Part shown: positions 1 to 7,652 of the stretch, piece by piece | How positions within the stretch are numbered: the stretch's first letter is position 1 | Layout: every line of letters starts with the position of its first letter | From: Verrucomicrobiota bacterium | GTDB taxonomy: Bacteria; Verrucomicrobiota; Verrucomicrobiia; Limisphaerales; J093 | DNA: 13,566 bases | Reading direction: 5' to 3' | NCBI GenBank assembly: GCA_003695015.1 | Contig: RFJD01000150.1 | Location: 1 to 13,566, forward strand | Notes under the pieces: model-generated | The model's database searches: none | Told to the model about the DNA's origin: nothing | What the model saw: the letters and a program-made list of their open reading frames with translations, nothing else | Made by a program: the position numbers and the translations under genes

Positions 1-1059
1 GCCTACGTGGACCGGCTCGAACTGGTGGCCGTGGACCATCCCGCCGGTTGGAGCGTGTTCCCGGATGAACGCTTCGCCACCGGCGGCCCGCCCCCGACTC
101 ACGCCCTGTTGGTCGTCACCAACCGCATCGAGCCGGTGGGCGCATGGGATCCCGCGGGGCGCGATTGCCTCGACCGCCTCCGCCGGATCGACCGCCGCTA
201 CGCCTACGAACCGGAGCTGGACCGCCGGTTCATCGGCTTCTGCCGGCCGCACAGCCTCGAGGTCGATTTCGGCGACCGCCTCGAAGGCATCGCCCCGGAC
301 GAACGCGTGTTCCTCTTCGTCAACGGGTTCATCGAGTACCCGTACAGCTCGACGGTGTATGCGGCCGCCCAAGCCGGGGTCGAGTGGCAATCCATCCGCA
401 TCGAGGCCGCCGGCGCCGACGGCCGCTGGCGGACAATCGTCCCCGATGCCGGCATTCCCGGCGGCATGGCCCGGATGTTCACCGTCGATCTCTCCGGCCT
501 CCTGCAGGGTGTCCGCCGGCTGCGCCTGACCACGAACCTCGAGATCTACTACGACCAACTCTTCCTGGCCCGCGACGCCGGAACCGACCGGGTGCGTGTC
601 CATCGGCTGCCCCCGGCCGAAGCCAACCTGCGCCGGCGCGGATTCGCCCTCGAGTTCTCGCCCGATGGCCGGTTGCCGTTGATCTACGACTACGACCTCA
701 CCGAGCCGACCGCGCCGTTCCATGTCCAGCACGGCCCCTACACGCGTTACGGGCCGGTCACCGAACTGTTGCTCGCGTTCGACGACCGCTACGTCATCGT
801 CGGCCCGGGGGATGAGATCGCCGTGCGTTTCGACGCCGCCAGCCTGCCGCCCGTGCCGGAGGACCGCGTGCGCAGCTTCGTCCTCGTTTCCCACGCCTAT
901 TGCAAGGACATGGACCTCTACACCGCCACGCCGGCCACGGTGGAACCGCTGCCGTTCCGGGGCATGAGCACCTATCCCTATCCGCCGACGGAGCAATTCC
1001 CGGACACGCCCGAGCATCGCGCCTGGCGTGAGGCCTACAACACCCGCTGGGTGCCGTGA
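1..1059 (+). CDS. ASPIC/UnbV (CRTAC1-like) family protein, C-terminal part; 5' end outside window
   Basis: The reading frame is open from base 1 (Ala-Tyr-Val-Asp...), so the GTG at base 7 is probably internal and the gene begins upstream of the window. The visible 352 residues start with a segment typical of the end of an ASPIC/UnbV domain (LELVAVDHPAG, then FPDERF). A long beta-rich region follows and ends in the conserved block KDMDLYTATPATVEPLPF, then GMSTYPYPP and TPEHRAWREAYNTR. I recognise this tail from large FG-GAP/VCBS-repeat proteins of Acidobacteria and Verrucomicrobia; the repeat part would lie upstream, unseen. Such proteins are usually exported, but no signal peptide can be seen here. 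The molecular function is not established. The stop codon overlaps the start of the glycosyltransferase (GTGA), so the two are probably cotranslated. Family call fairly sure, role unknown. Confidence 0.75.
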   Translation, partial: AYVDRLELVAVDHPAGWSVFPDERFATGGPPPTHALLVVTNRIEPVGAWDPAGRDCLDRLRRIDRRYAYEPELDRRFIGFCRPHSLEVDFGDRLEGIAPDERVFLFVNGFIEYPYSSTVYAAAQAGVEWQSIRIEAAGADGRWRTIVPDAGIPGGMARMFTVDLSGLLQGVRRLRLTTNLEIYYDQLFLARDAGTDRVRVHRLPPAEANLRRRGFALEFSPDGRLPLIYDYDLTEPTAPFHVQHGPYTRYGPVTELLLAFDDRYVIVGPGDEIAVRFDAASLPPVPEDRVRSFVLVSHAYCKDMDLYTATPATVEPLPFRGMSTYPYPPTEQFPDTPEHRAWREAYNTRWVP

Positions 1060-1847
1060 ACGTCCCTCCGCCAACGACACCGCCTGAGGTCACTCCGCCG
1101 GCCGGATCGCGACCGGGGGCCGAACCCTGGCTCTCGGTCGTCGTCCCGGCTTACAACGAGGAAAAGCTGTTGCCCCGCAGCCTGCGCGCCATTCGGGAAT
1201 CCCTGGCCGGCTGGACCGAAACCGGGCGCACTTGGGAACTGATCCTCTGCGACAACGCCTCGACCGACGCCACCGCGAGCTTGGCGGCCGAAGCCGGCGC
1301 CCGGGTGGTCTTCGAACCGATCCGCCAGATCGCCCGCGCCCGCAACCGCGGCGCCGCCGAAGCTCGCGGCCATTGGTTGCTGTTCATCGATGCCGACTCG
1401 TTCCCCTCCCGCGAACTGATGACCGAGCTGGGGGAGACGTTGCAGCAACCGGACGTGCTCGGCGGCGGGGCGTTGGTCGAGTTGGAAGGCAACCATGGGC
1501 TGGGGTTGTTTCTCACCCGTTTCTGGAACAACGTCAGCCGGCTGACCCGCTGGGCGCCCGGCTCGTTCCTCTTCTGCCGGGCCGCGGCTTTCCGCGAACT
1601 GGGCGGCTTCGACGAAAGCCTTTTCGTTTCCGAGGAACTGGACCTGAGCCGCCGCCTCAAGCGCCTCGCCCGCCGCCGCGGACAACGCATGGTGATCCTG
1701 CGCCAACCGCTGCTGACTTCGGCGCGCAAGCTCGACCTCTACGGGCCCCGCGAACTGCTCCGCTTCTGCCTTCGCTACCTTCGCCGCCCCGGCGAGACCG
1801 CCCGCTCCCGCGACCTCTGCCACATCTGGTACGACGGCCGCCGGTAG
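1056..1847 (+). CDS. Family 2 glycosyltransferase (GT-A fold)
   Basis: 263 residues, starting at a GTG that overlaps the upstream stop by 4 nt. No other start codon lies near the N-terminus, and this one fits translational coupling. After a Pro-rich leader of about 24 residues the GT2 core is clear: SVVVPAYNEE (27-36), LCDNAST (64-70) for nucleotide-sugar binding, the metal-binding DAD (112-114), and the SEELDLSRRLKR segment (192-203) carrying the acidic catalytic-base region. No transmembrane segment is apparent, so it is probably cytosolic or peripheral. It should transfer a sugar from a nucleotide-sugar donor; donor and acceptor cannot be read from the sequence. Length is normal for a stand-alone GT2 domain. 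The only neighbour on this strand is the ASPIC/UnbV protein, so a surface or exported glycoconjugate role is possible but is inference. Confidence 0.88.
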   Translation: MNVPPPTTPPEVTPPAGSRPGAEPWLSVVVPAYNEEKLLPRSLRAIRESLAGWTETGRTWELILCDNASTDATASLAAEAGARVVFEPIRQIARARNRGAAEARGHWLLFIDADSFPSRELMTELGETLQQPDVLGGGALVELEGNHGLGLFLTRFWNNVSRLTRWAPGSFLFCRAAAFRELGGFDESLFVSEELDLSRRLKRLARRRGQRMVILRQPLLTSARKLDLYGPRELLRFCLRYLRRPGETARSRDLCHIWYDGRR

Positions 1848-1883
1848 CAACCGGCGTTTGCTGGCCACGGCAACACTCCCTCC

Positions 1884-1898
1884 CGCGGGCAACCCGCG
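1884..1898. repeat. Small inverted repeat after the glycosyltransferase
   Basis: CGCGGG at 1884-1889 and CCCGCG at 1893-1898 form a 6-bp stem with a 3-nt loop, 36 nt after the glycosyltransferase stop. No T-tract follows on either strand, so a terminator call is weak. Confidence 0.3.
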
Positions 1899-1945
1899 CC
1901 GGGGCAGGCACAGCGATCGTCACTTTCGTCAGGCCAAAAGTTAAT

Positions 1946-1974
1946 GGGGGCGCCGGCGGGGAACCGGCGCCCCC
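1946..1974 (-). terminator. Intrinsic terminator of the Gld-like/DUF4340 operon
   Basis: A perfect 11-bp GC stem (GGGGGCGCCGG at 1946-1956, CCGGCGCCCCC at 1964-1974) with a 7-nt loop. Read on the minus strand it is followed by ATTAACTTTTGG, a T-rich tail, and it lies 40 nt after the DUF4340 stop. On the plus strand no T-rich tail follows, but the same stem may also slow transcription coming from the glycosyltransferase, since the two units converge here. Confidence 0.75.
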
Positions 1975-2014
1975 TGGCGGGAGGGGGATGGGTTGTGCGC
2001 GGAAATCCGTTCGC

Positions 2015-3724
2015 TCAGTTTGCGCCCTCACCGGCCTTGGCGGCCGCTTCGGGCTGCCGCGCACTTGACGAATCGGAAGATAGCGCAGCCTCGCCGTTTT
2101 GGGAAGCCCCAGTTTTCGCGGAAACCTCGGCCGGGGATTCCGGCGCCGGCGGCGGTGCCGAGGGCTTGGCCGGCGACTTCTCCCCCCCGGACGGGGCGGC
2201 GTCCGACGACTTCGGCGCGCCCGGCGCCTTGTCGTCGGAGGGAGCCGTCTTGGGAGCGGCCTCGCCGGCTTCGCGTGAAGCCCGTTCGGCATTGGGCTCG
2301 GCCGGTGCGGCGTGTGTCGGCGGAGTCGGCGGAGCCGGCGGCGCCTCGCCGGCTTCACGTGAAGCCCGTTCGGCGTTGGGCTCGGCGGGTGCCGCATGCG
2401 TCGGCGGGGTTGGCGGCGAGGGCGGGGCTTCGATGCTCTCCGGCTCGGCCGGCTTGATGATGTCGGTCGCGCTGGCGGGCTCCTCGGCCGGCGGGATGGG
2501 CTCGAGCTTCGGCACCAAGGAATCCCCGGCTGGCGCGGCCGGTTCCGCCGGGGCTGCCGCCTCGCTGGAGCTCTCCGTCTCCGTCTTCGGCTCCGGCGCC
2601 TTGAGCAACTCCGACCGCTTCTTGAGCACCGCGTCGAGCGTCCACTTGGAAACCCGGAAGATCCAACCCGACAGGGCCTGTTCTTTCTTCAGTTTCTCGT
2701 CGAGCTTGGCCAGTTTCTCCGCGAACTCCTTGTCCAGCTTCTCCTTGTCCTCCTTCTTCTCGTCCTCGGCTGCCTGGCGTTTGCGCGGGTAGTTCCCCTC
2801 GACGTCCACCTTCAGGTAGTAGTCATCGCCGTTGGGATCCTTGACCGCCTGCAGGTTGTACACGAAGTCATCGAACGTCTCGATGCGGATGCGAACGGCG
2901 TTGGTGAAGAGGGCCTCGACCTCGGGCTGACCGACAATGACGTCGGTGAAGCTCGGGTAGCCGAGGGCGTTGGCCACGCTGCTGGCCCGGGCGGTGTCGA
3001 GGGTTTCTCCCGGCTGGATGCCCTCCAGAACCATCGAGCCGGTCTCGGTGGTCCGGCTGAGCGTCCAAGAATTGGTGGCTTCCGGCCAGGTGACCTGGAC
3101 CTTGCGGATCTTCTGGATCTTGAAGAACTCCTTGTCGAGCCACTGCTCCGGCTTGGGTTCGACGCTGCTGAAGGTCTCGGACACGAGGCTGAGGGTCTCG
3201 AGTTTGCCGGGAACCATCACGTAGCGGCCGTCGGGCCAGCCCTCGTCGCCGCCCAAGGCGCTGGGCTGGGAGGGCTTGCGGAGGTGTTTCTTGCCGAGCA
3301 AAAGGGACGCCAGAACGGAGCCGTCCTCCTTCTTGAGCTCGATCAGTGTGCCGGCGCCCTCCTCGCTGTCGGGCGGCCGCAGCTCCAGCCGGCCCAGTTG
3401 CGATTCGCCGGCCTCGACCGTCTGGGCGGTTTTCAGCTCGGCCAACTGGCGCACCAGCTCGCTGATCTTCGAGAAATCGGCGGGGTAATCGCCGCGTTCC
3501 GCCACGCGCCACCGGCCTTCCTTGCGCTGCAGGTTCACCGCGTTGGTGCCGTGGACGATGCGCAGGCCGGCCACGGCGTTCACGTCCAGTTCGCCCAGGA
3601 CCTTCTCGCCCATCCGGCCCTTGACCGGGCGGTAGCTGGCCATCTGCTGATGGCGGACCCACAAACCCAGACCGCCGATGACGACCACGGCGGCCAATAG
3701 AAGCGTGAGTTGTTTCCGGTTCAT
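2015..3724 (-). CDS. DUF4340 domain protein of a Gld-type ABC transporter operon
   Basis: 569 residues from the ATG at 3724, which overlaps the TGA of the GldG-like gene (ATGA). A longer in-frame start exists upstream but lies inside that gene and would add unrelated sequence before the hydrophobic N-terminus. After MNRKQ comes one membrane segment (about 6-23, LTLLLAAVVVIGGLGLWV), so the bulk is probably periplasmic and membrane-anchored. Residues about 30-310 match the DUF4340 pattern seen beside GldG-type genes (GRWRVAERGDYPAD; LLLGKK; a WLDKEFF segment). A Lys/Glu-rich, probably helical stretch follows (about 320-350). The last 190 or so residues are Pro/Ala/Glu-rich low complexity and contain a 28-residue tandem duplication. 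DUF4340 has no defined biochemical function. Operon position suggests it works with the GldG-like protein on the outer face of the inner membrane. Confidence 0.85.
   Translation of the reverse strand: MNRKQLTLLLAAVVVIGGLGLWVRHQQMASYRPVKGRMGEKVLGELDVNAVAGLRIVHGTNAVNLQRKEGRWRVAERGDYPADFSKISELVRQLAELKTAQTVEAGESQLGRLELRPPDSEEGAGTLIELKKEDGSVLASLLLGKKHLRKPSQPSALGGDEGWPDGRYVMVPGKLETLSLVSETFSSVEPKPEQWLDKEFFKIQKIRKVQVTWPEATNSWTLSRTTETGSMVLEGIQPGETLDTARASSVANALGYPSFTDVIVGQPEVEALFTNAVRIRIETFDDFVYNLQAVKDPNGDDYYLKVDVEGNYPRKRQAAEDEKKEDKEKLDKEFAEKLAKLDEKLKKEQALSGWIFRVSKWTLDAVLKKRSELLKAPEPKTETESSSEAAAPAEPAAPAGDSLVPKLEPIPPAEEPASATDIIKPAEPESIEAPPSPPTPPTHAAPAEPNAERASREAGEAPPAPPTPPTHAAPAEPNAERASREAGEAAPKTAPSDDKAPGAPKSSDAAPSGGEKSPAKPSAPPPAPESPAEVSAKTGASQNGEAALSSDSSSARQPEAAAKAGEGAN
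2259..2426 (-). repeat. Two tandem 84-bp units encoding a 28-residue repeat in the DUF4340 tail
   Basis: Units 2259-2342 and 2343-2426 are in tandem and keep the reading frame. On the protein each reads EAPPxPPTPPTHAAP followed by AEPNAERASREAG; the copies differ at one residue (Ser/Ala). They span about residues 433-489. DNA differences are mostly synonymous, so the duplication is not brand new or the protein repeat has been kept by selection. Confidence 0.9.
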
Positions 3725-5643
3725 TTGGCTGCGGTCTTCTTGCGTTTCACGACGGCAACGCCAAGGCCGAAGAGGGTGACCAGGAATGGCATGCCGGCGA
3801 TGTTGATCCACTTCAGCCGGGTTTCGAGGCTGTCCACGTCCTTGCGCAGGTCACGACGGACCTGGCGCAGCTCCTTGTTCGTGCGGGCGACCTTGGCACG
3901 CAGGGCCTCGATCTCCTGCTCGGCCTCCGGCGGCAGGATGAAGCGTTGATCACCCTTCTGACCGGCCTGCCGCGTCAACTCGGAGATGCGCGCCTCGGCG
4001 TCGCGCACCGCCTTTTGCAGTTCCTGAATCCGGCTCAGGTACTTCTCCTCGGCCGCCGCCTGCATGTTGCGCACCACGGTGAAGGGACGCGACTTCACGG
4101 CCCGGCTGCGGACGTGGATCAGGCTGCTGTCACCCATGAGCTGCTCGATGAGGTTCTGGGCAAAAGCCAGATTGCCGAACAAGGGGGCGACCAGTTGCTG
4201 GCCGAAGAAGTTCTGGATCCGCACGCAGAACTGGTCGAACACCATGTCCGAATCGCCCACCAGCACGACCACGCCCTCCTTGGCGGCCTCCTTGAGGTGG
4301 CTCGACGGGGTTTCCTTCTCGTCCTTGTCGCCGTCGCCATTCTCTTCGTCGCTGCCCGGCGGGCCGTCCGGGAAGGCCGTCTTGAACTTGCCGGTCAACC
4401 GCAGGGCCAGCGTGTATTCCTTGCCGGAGGGGTTGAAATCCTGGGTAAGGTTGGCGCCGAACTGCACCATCGCCCGGTCCATCAGGTCCGAACGGGTCGA
4501 GGATTTCAACAGCACCGTCTGCGTCAACCCCTCGGCCGGCGTGCCGGTGAACACGCCCGCCGCCGGCATCAGGATCCGGTCGATGTCCGCGGTGACGATG
4601 TCGTCGGCGTTGATCGCCTCACCGGACAAGGTCAGCCAGGTGGGCTCGTCCACCGGACGGCCCCCGCGGCTGATCTGGCTCAGATAGACGCGATCGGCCA
4701 GGACCTTGTTGGGGTCGAACTCGAGGCCCCAGTTCTTCAGCAACTTGCCCAAGGTCGAGCCCTGCCGCTGGAGCATCATCTGGAGGTTGCGGTTGCTGGC
4801 GTTGTCGGCCACCGACAGGGGATCCAGGAACGCCACCAGCCGGCCGCCCCGCAACACGAACTGATCCAGCGCGTAAAGCGTCTTCTCCGAGAGGTTCGTC
4901 GGATGAATCAGCACCAGCAGCTCGATGTCCTCGTCGATCTTCTCGGCGGTGAGCGGGACTTCGCGGACCTTGTAATCGCGCTGCAACTCGCGGATGAAGA
5001 ACCACGGAGGCATCGAGCCGCCGCCCATCATCGGGTTGCCCATGGGCGAACCGAAGACCGGCAGGCCGCTCATGACGCCGATTTCATGCCGCTGGTCGCT
5101 GATCACCCGGGAAATGGCGCGCGTGATGTCGTACTCGAGCAGGTTTTCGCGCGAGGGATCCAGGAAAGGGATGGCCTCCTTTTGGTCGAGGCAGATGACG
5201 GCCAGACCGAGGTAGATCTTGTTCTCGAGGTCCACGAAACCGCCGCTGCTGAGGCTCCGCCCTTCCACGCCGTCCAACCGCGCCGAGTCCTCGGCCTCGG
5301 TGTCCGGCTGGGGATCGAACTTCTGGATGATGATCTTGCCGCCGGAAGCCTGGCGATACTCCCGCAGCAGGTCCTCGACCCGTTTGGCGTAGTTCTTCAG
5401 GAACATCGGCATCCGGGTGTCGGACTGGGTGCAGTAAAAGTGGATGCGCACCGGGGTGTCGATTTTCGCCAGGATGTCCCGGGTGCCCTGCGAAAGGGTG
5501 AAGAGCTTCTCCTCGGTGAGGTCCATGCGGACCTTGACCACCCCGCTGATGGCGTTGAGGGCCAGAAGGATGAGGAACATGGCCGCCACCCCGACCCCCG
5601 AGTAGAGGTAGGGCGCCCATTTGTTCTGGTTCGTGTTGGTCAT
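3721..5643 (-). CDS. gldG: GldG-like auxiliary component of an ABC transporter (ABC_transp_aux family)
   Basis: 640 residues. The N-terminus has one membrane segment (about 14-33), followed by KVRMDLTEEKLFTLSQGTR, the usual opening of GldG-family proteins. The middle is a large soluble region expected outside the inner membrane, with VLIHPTNLSEKTLYALDQF and GGRLVAFLDP typical of the family. An acidic linker rich in Asp, Glu and Gly (around GSDEENGDGDKDEKE) interrupts it. Residues about 540-605 are heptad-like and charged, likely a coiled coil, and a second membrane segment (about 612-630) is followed by a Lys-rich end. GldG works with GldF and GldA in Bacteroidetes gliding; in non-gliding phyla the transported substrate is unknown. 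It lies 34 nt after the GldF-like gene and overlaps the DUF4340 start by 4 nt. No Shine-Dalgarno site precedes the ATG. Confidence 0.88.
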   Translation of the reverse strand: MTNTNQNKWAPYLYSGVGVAAMFLILLALNAISGVVKVRMDLTEEKLFTLSQGTRDILAKIDTPVRIHFYCTQSDTRMPMFLKNYAKRVEDLLREYRQASGGKIIIQKFDPQPDTEAEDSARLDGVEGRSLSSGGFVDLENKIYLGLAVICLDQKEAIPFLDPSRENLLEYDITRAISRVISDQRHEIGVMSGLPVFGSPMGNPMMGGGSMPPWFFIRELQRDYKVREVPLTAEKIDEDIELLVLIHPTNLSEKTLYALDQFVLRGGRLVAFLDPLSVADNASNRNLQMMLQRQGSTLGKLLKNWGLEFDPNKVLADRVYLSQISRGGRPVDEPTWLTLSGEAINADDIVTADIDRILMPAAGVFTGTPAEGLTQTVLLKSSTRSDLMDRAMVQFGANLTQDFNPSGKEYTLALRLTGKFKTAFPDGPPGSDEENGDGDKDEKETPSSHLKEAAKEGVVVLVGDSDMVFDQFCVRIQNFFGQQLVAPLFGNLAFAQNLIEQLMGDSSLIHVRSRAVKSRPFTVVRNMQAAAEEKYLSRIQELQKAVRDAEARISELTRQAGQKGDQRFILPPEAEQEIEALRAKVARTNKELRQVRRDLRKDVDSLETRLKWINIAGMPFLVTLFGLGVAVVKRKKTAAK

Positions 5644-5677
5644 GGCGTTGCCGCTGAAGGTTGACGTTGCGAAGGGC

Positions 5678-6544
5678 TCATCCGGCCCGATGGCTGCGGA
5701 TGATCACGCCGGTCGTGAACAGGCAGAACACGATGATCGACAGGAAGTAAACCACGTCCCGCGTGTCGATCACGCCGAGTTGAAAGGAGTCGAAATGGGT
5801 GACCACGCTGAAGGCGGCCACGGTGTCCACCAAGGTGGGGTTGGCCCAGCGGACCAACAGGTCCAGTACCGGCGGCCAGCCGGCCAGGATCAGGAACAGG
5901 CACAGCACCACCGAAATGATGAAGCTGACCACCTGGTTCCGGGTCATGGCCGAGGTCATGCAGGTGATGGCCAGGTAGGCCCCGGCCATCAGGAAGCTGC
6001 CCAGATAGCCGCAGAAGATCACCCCGCCATCCGGATCGCCCAGGTAGGCCACCGTCACCACCAAGGGGAAGGTCAGAGCCAGCGCCAGCGTGAGGAAGAA
6101 CCATGAAGCCAGGAACTTCCCCACGATGGCCTGCCAAGTGCTCACGGGGAAGGTCAACAACAGCTCCATCGTTCCCAGCCGCCGTTCCTCCGACCAGAGC
6201 CGCATGCCCACCGCCGGCACCAGGAACAGGTACAGCCACGGATGCCAAAGGAAGAACGCCGCCAACGACGCCTCCCCGCGTTCGAAGAACCGCCCCACCA
6301 TGAAGGTGAAAAACCCGCACAACAGCAGGAAGATGACGATGAACACGTACGCCACCGGCGAGGCGAAGTAGCCGCTCAACTCGCGCTTGGCGATCGTGAC
6401 GATGTTGTGCCAGGCCAGCGCATGTTCGCGCAGCTCAGGCGCCCCGGCCCGGGCCGCCTGATCCGGGCTGGCCGCTGGCGGGGCGGGGGCCTTGTCCATC
6501 ACCGCCGTGGTTTCCGGTTGGGCTTGCATGGTGTTCTCACTCAC
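5678..6544 (-). CDS. gldF: GldF-like ABC-2 type permease
   Basis: 288 residues from a GTG at 6544 that overlaps the ATPase stop (GTGA). An ATG five codons later (6529) is an alternative start. A hydrophilic Ala/Pro-rich N-terminus of about 45 residues precedes six membrane segments: AYVFIVIFLLLCGFF, the WLYLFLVPAVG region, FLASWFFLTLALALTF, the FLMAGAYLAITCM region, VVSFIISVVLCLFLIL, and VVYFLSIIVFCLF. Between segments 2 and 3 lies RLWSEERRLGTMELLLTFPV, the cytoplasmic coupling motif typical of ABC-2/GldF/NosY-type permeases. It should form the membrane channel of the ABC complex with the ATPase encoded just upstream and the GldG-like protein just downstream. The substrate is not readable. 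Call secure at family level; the symbol is by homology and context only. Confidence 0.88.
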   Translation of the reverse strand: MSENTMQAQPETTAVMDKAPAPPAASPDQAARAGAPELREHALAWHNIVTIAKRELSGYFASPVAYVFIVIFLLLCGFFTFMVGRFFERGEASLAAFFLWHPWLYLFLVPAVGMRLWSEERRLGTMELLLTFPVSTWQAIVGKFLASWFFLTLALALTFPLVVTVAYLGDPDGGVIFCGYLGSFLMAGAYLAITCMTSAMTRNQVVSFIISVVLCLFLILAGWPPVLDLLVRWANPTLVDTVAAFSVVTHFDSFQLGVIDTRDVVYFLSIIVFCLFTTGVIIRSHRAG

Positions 6545-7524
6545 CGCGAATCCTCCTTCGTCGATTGTCCGGCCGGCGCCGTGTCCGGCAGGGTGATGCT
6601 CCGAAAGACCTCATCCAACCGCCCCTCCTCGGTGCGCAGCTCGGTCACCTTCCAGTTCGCCCGCAACGCCAGCTCGAAGAGGCTCTCCTGCAGGGCGCCA
6701 TCCCGGGCATCCGGTCGGGGATAAGCCCGCAGCAGGACGCCGTGGCCGTTTTCCTCGAGCAACTGCGTCCGCCGCACCGTCGGCAGCTCGGCCACCTTGG
6801 TTTTCACCTCGGACGCCGGCACGCCCAAGACCCGTAAAGCCACCGCCCCGGAAACTTCCGATCGGCTCCGGAGCTGGGCCGGCGTGCCGTTGGCCACGAT
6901 CTTGCCGCGGTCGATGATGATCGCCCGGGTGCAGGCGGCGTCCACCTCCTCGAGGATGTGGGTGGAAAACACGATGGCCTTGGTCTCGCCCATCCGCCGG
7001 ATCAGGGTCCGCACTTCGTGCTTCTGGTTGGGATCCAAGCCATCGGTCGGCTCGTCCAAGATCAACACCGGCGGATCGTGGATGATCGACTGGGCAAAAC
7101 ACGTCCGGTGCCGGTAGCCCTTCGAGAGGGTGTCCACGCTCTGGTGCACCACCGTCTCCAGGAAGCACATCTCGATGACCCGGTTGACGGCCTTGCGCTT
7201 GGCTTCGCCGGACAAACCGCGCATCTCGGCGGCGAAGTTCAGAAAGCCCCACACCGTCATGTCCGTGTAGGCGGGGGCGTTCTCCGGCAGGTAGCCCATC
7301 AGGCGCTTGGCCGCGATGGGATGCTCCACCACATCGTACCCTCCCACAGTGATGCGACCCGCGGTGGGCGGGATGAACCCCGTGATCATGCGCATGGTGG
7401 TGGACTTGCCCGCGCCGTTCGGCCCCAGGAAGCCCAGCACCTCGCCCCGTTCGACCGTGAACGAAATCCCGTCCACCGCCCGTTTCGGGCCGAAGGTCTT
7501 GACCAGATTCTCAACCTTGATCAT
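6541..7524 (-). CDS. gldA: GldA-like ABC transporter ATP-binding protein
   Basis: 327 residues, ATG at 7524 with the best Shine-Dalgarno site in the window (GAGGAG, 8 nt upstream). All ATPase motifs are present: Walker A GPNGAGKST (34-42), a Q-loop-region GYLPENAPAY where Glu replaces the usual Gln (as common in GldA/NatA-type proteins), the signature LSKGYR (133-138, in place of LSGGQ), Walker B VLILDE (153-158) followed by PTDGLDP, and the switch His in STHIL (189). The last 100 or so residues form the extra domain often seen after this ATPase type. It should power the GldF-like permease encoded by the next gene, whose start overlaps its stop by 4 nt. It is the first gene of the four-gene operon and has its own promoter-like region. 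The ATPase call is certain; the GldA subfamily rests on motifs plus neighbours. Confidence 0.92.
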   Translation of the reverse strand: MIKVENLVKTFGPKRAVDGISFTVERGEVLGFLGPNGAGKSTTMRMITGFIPPTAGRITVGGYDVVEHPIAAKRLMGYLPENAPAYTDMTVWGFLNFAAEMRGLSGEAKRKAVNRVIEMCFLETVVHQSVDTLSKGYRHRTCFAQSIIHDPPVLILDEPTDGLDPNQKHEVRTLIRRMGETKAIVFSTHILEEVDAACTRAIIIDRGKIVANGTPAQLRSRSEVSGAVALRVLGVPASEVKTKVAELPTVRRTQLLEENGHGVLLRAYPRPDARDGALQESLFELALRANWKVTELRTEEGRLDEVFRSITLPDTAPAGQSTKEDSR

Positions 7525-7532
7525 GCCTCACT

Positions 7533-7538
7533 CTCCTC
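7533..7538 (-). promoter_or_regulatory. Shine-Dalgarno site of the GldA-like gene
   Basis: The minus strand reads GAGGAG 8 nt before the ATG at 7524. It stands out because nearly every other gene in the window lacks such a motif. Confidence 0.75.
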
Positions 7539-7557
7539 AATCGATCCGCCGCCGGGA

Positions 7558-7610
7558 CGCCCGTCTCGACGGGCGGGAAGCCCCGCGGTCGCCGTCCTCG
7601 TCCTTCCCGC
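7558..7610 (-). promoter_or_regulatory. Structured 5' leader of the Gld-like operon: two overlapping inverted repeats
   Basis: Two stems can form in the predicted leader. Stem A pairs 7573-7580 with 7603-7610 (GCGGGAAG/CTTCCCGC, 8 bp, 22-nt loop). Stem B pairs 7558-7564 with 7569-7575 (CGCCCGT/ACGGGCG, 7 bp, 4-nt loop). They share bases 7573-7575, so full formation of one limits the other. Stem B ends about 33 nt before the ATG. Neither is followed by a U-tract, so this is not a classical terminator. Confidence 0.4.
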
Positions 7611-7620
7611 AAGAACCTGC

Positions 7621-7652
7621 ATTGTAAGCGCTTGGACCTGCCGGCTTGTCAA
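7621..7652 (-). promoter_or_regulatory. Candidate sigma-70 promoter of the Gld-like operon
   Basis: The minus strand carries a perfect -35 hexamer TTGACA (7652-7647) and TACAAT (7626-7621, one mismatch to TATAAT). The spacer is 20 nt, longer than the preferred 17, which weakens the call. It would start transcription near 7614 and give a leader of about 90 nt. Confidence 0.45.
7623..7636. promoter_or_regulatory. Candidate operator overlapping the -10 region
   Basis: TGTAAGCGCTTGGA contains the perfect palindrome AAGCGCTT (7626-7633), the core shape of many LacI/GalR-family operators. It sits between the -35 and -10 elements, where a bound repressor would block polymerase. Only the core is symmetric, and no LacI-type regulator is in the window. 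Confidence 0.25.

Noticed and set aside
1944..3700. Two long plus-strand frames antisense to the DUF4340 gene (1944-2792 and 2396-3700)
   Set aside because: Composition follows the low-complexity and GC-rich coding strand opposite; no start context and no domain.
3725..3811. Longer start for the DUF4340 protein at 3811
   Set aside because: The added residues are out-of-frame translation of the GldG-like C-terminus; the ATGA overlap at 3724 places the start just before the membrane segment.
3946..5664. A 572-codon plus-strand frame antisense to the GldG-like gene
   Set aside because: It mirrors the codon bias of the real gene and contains no recognisable motif; the minus-strand protein is clearly a GldG-family member.
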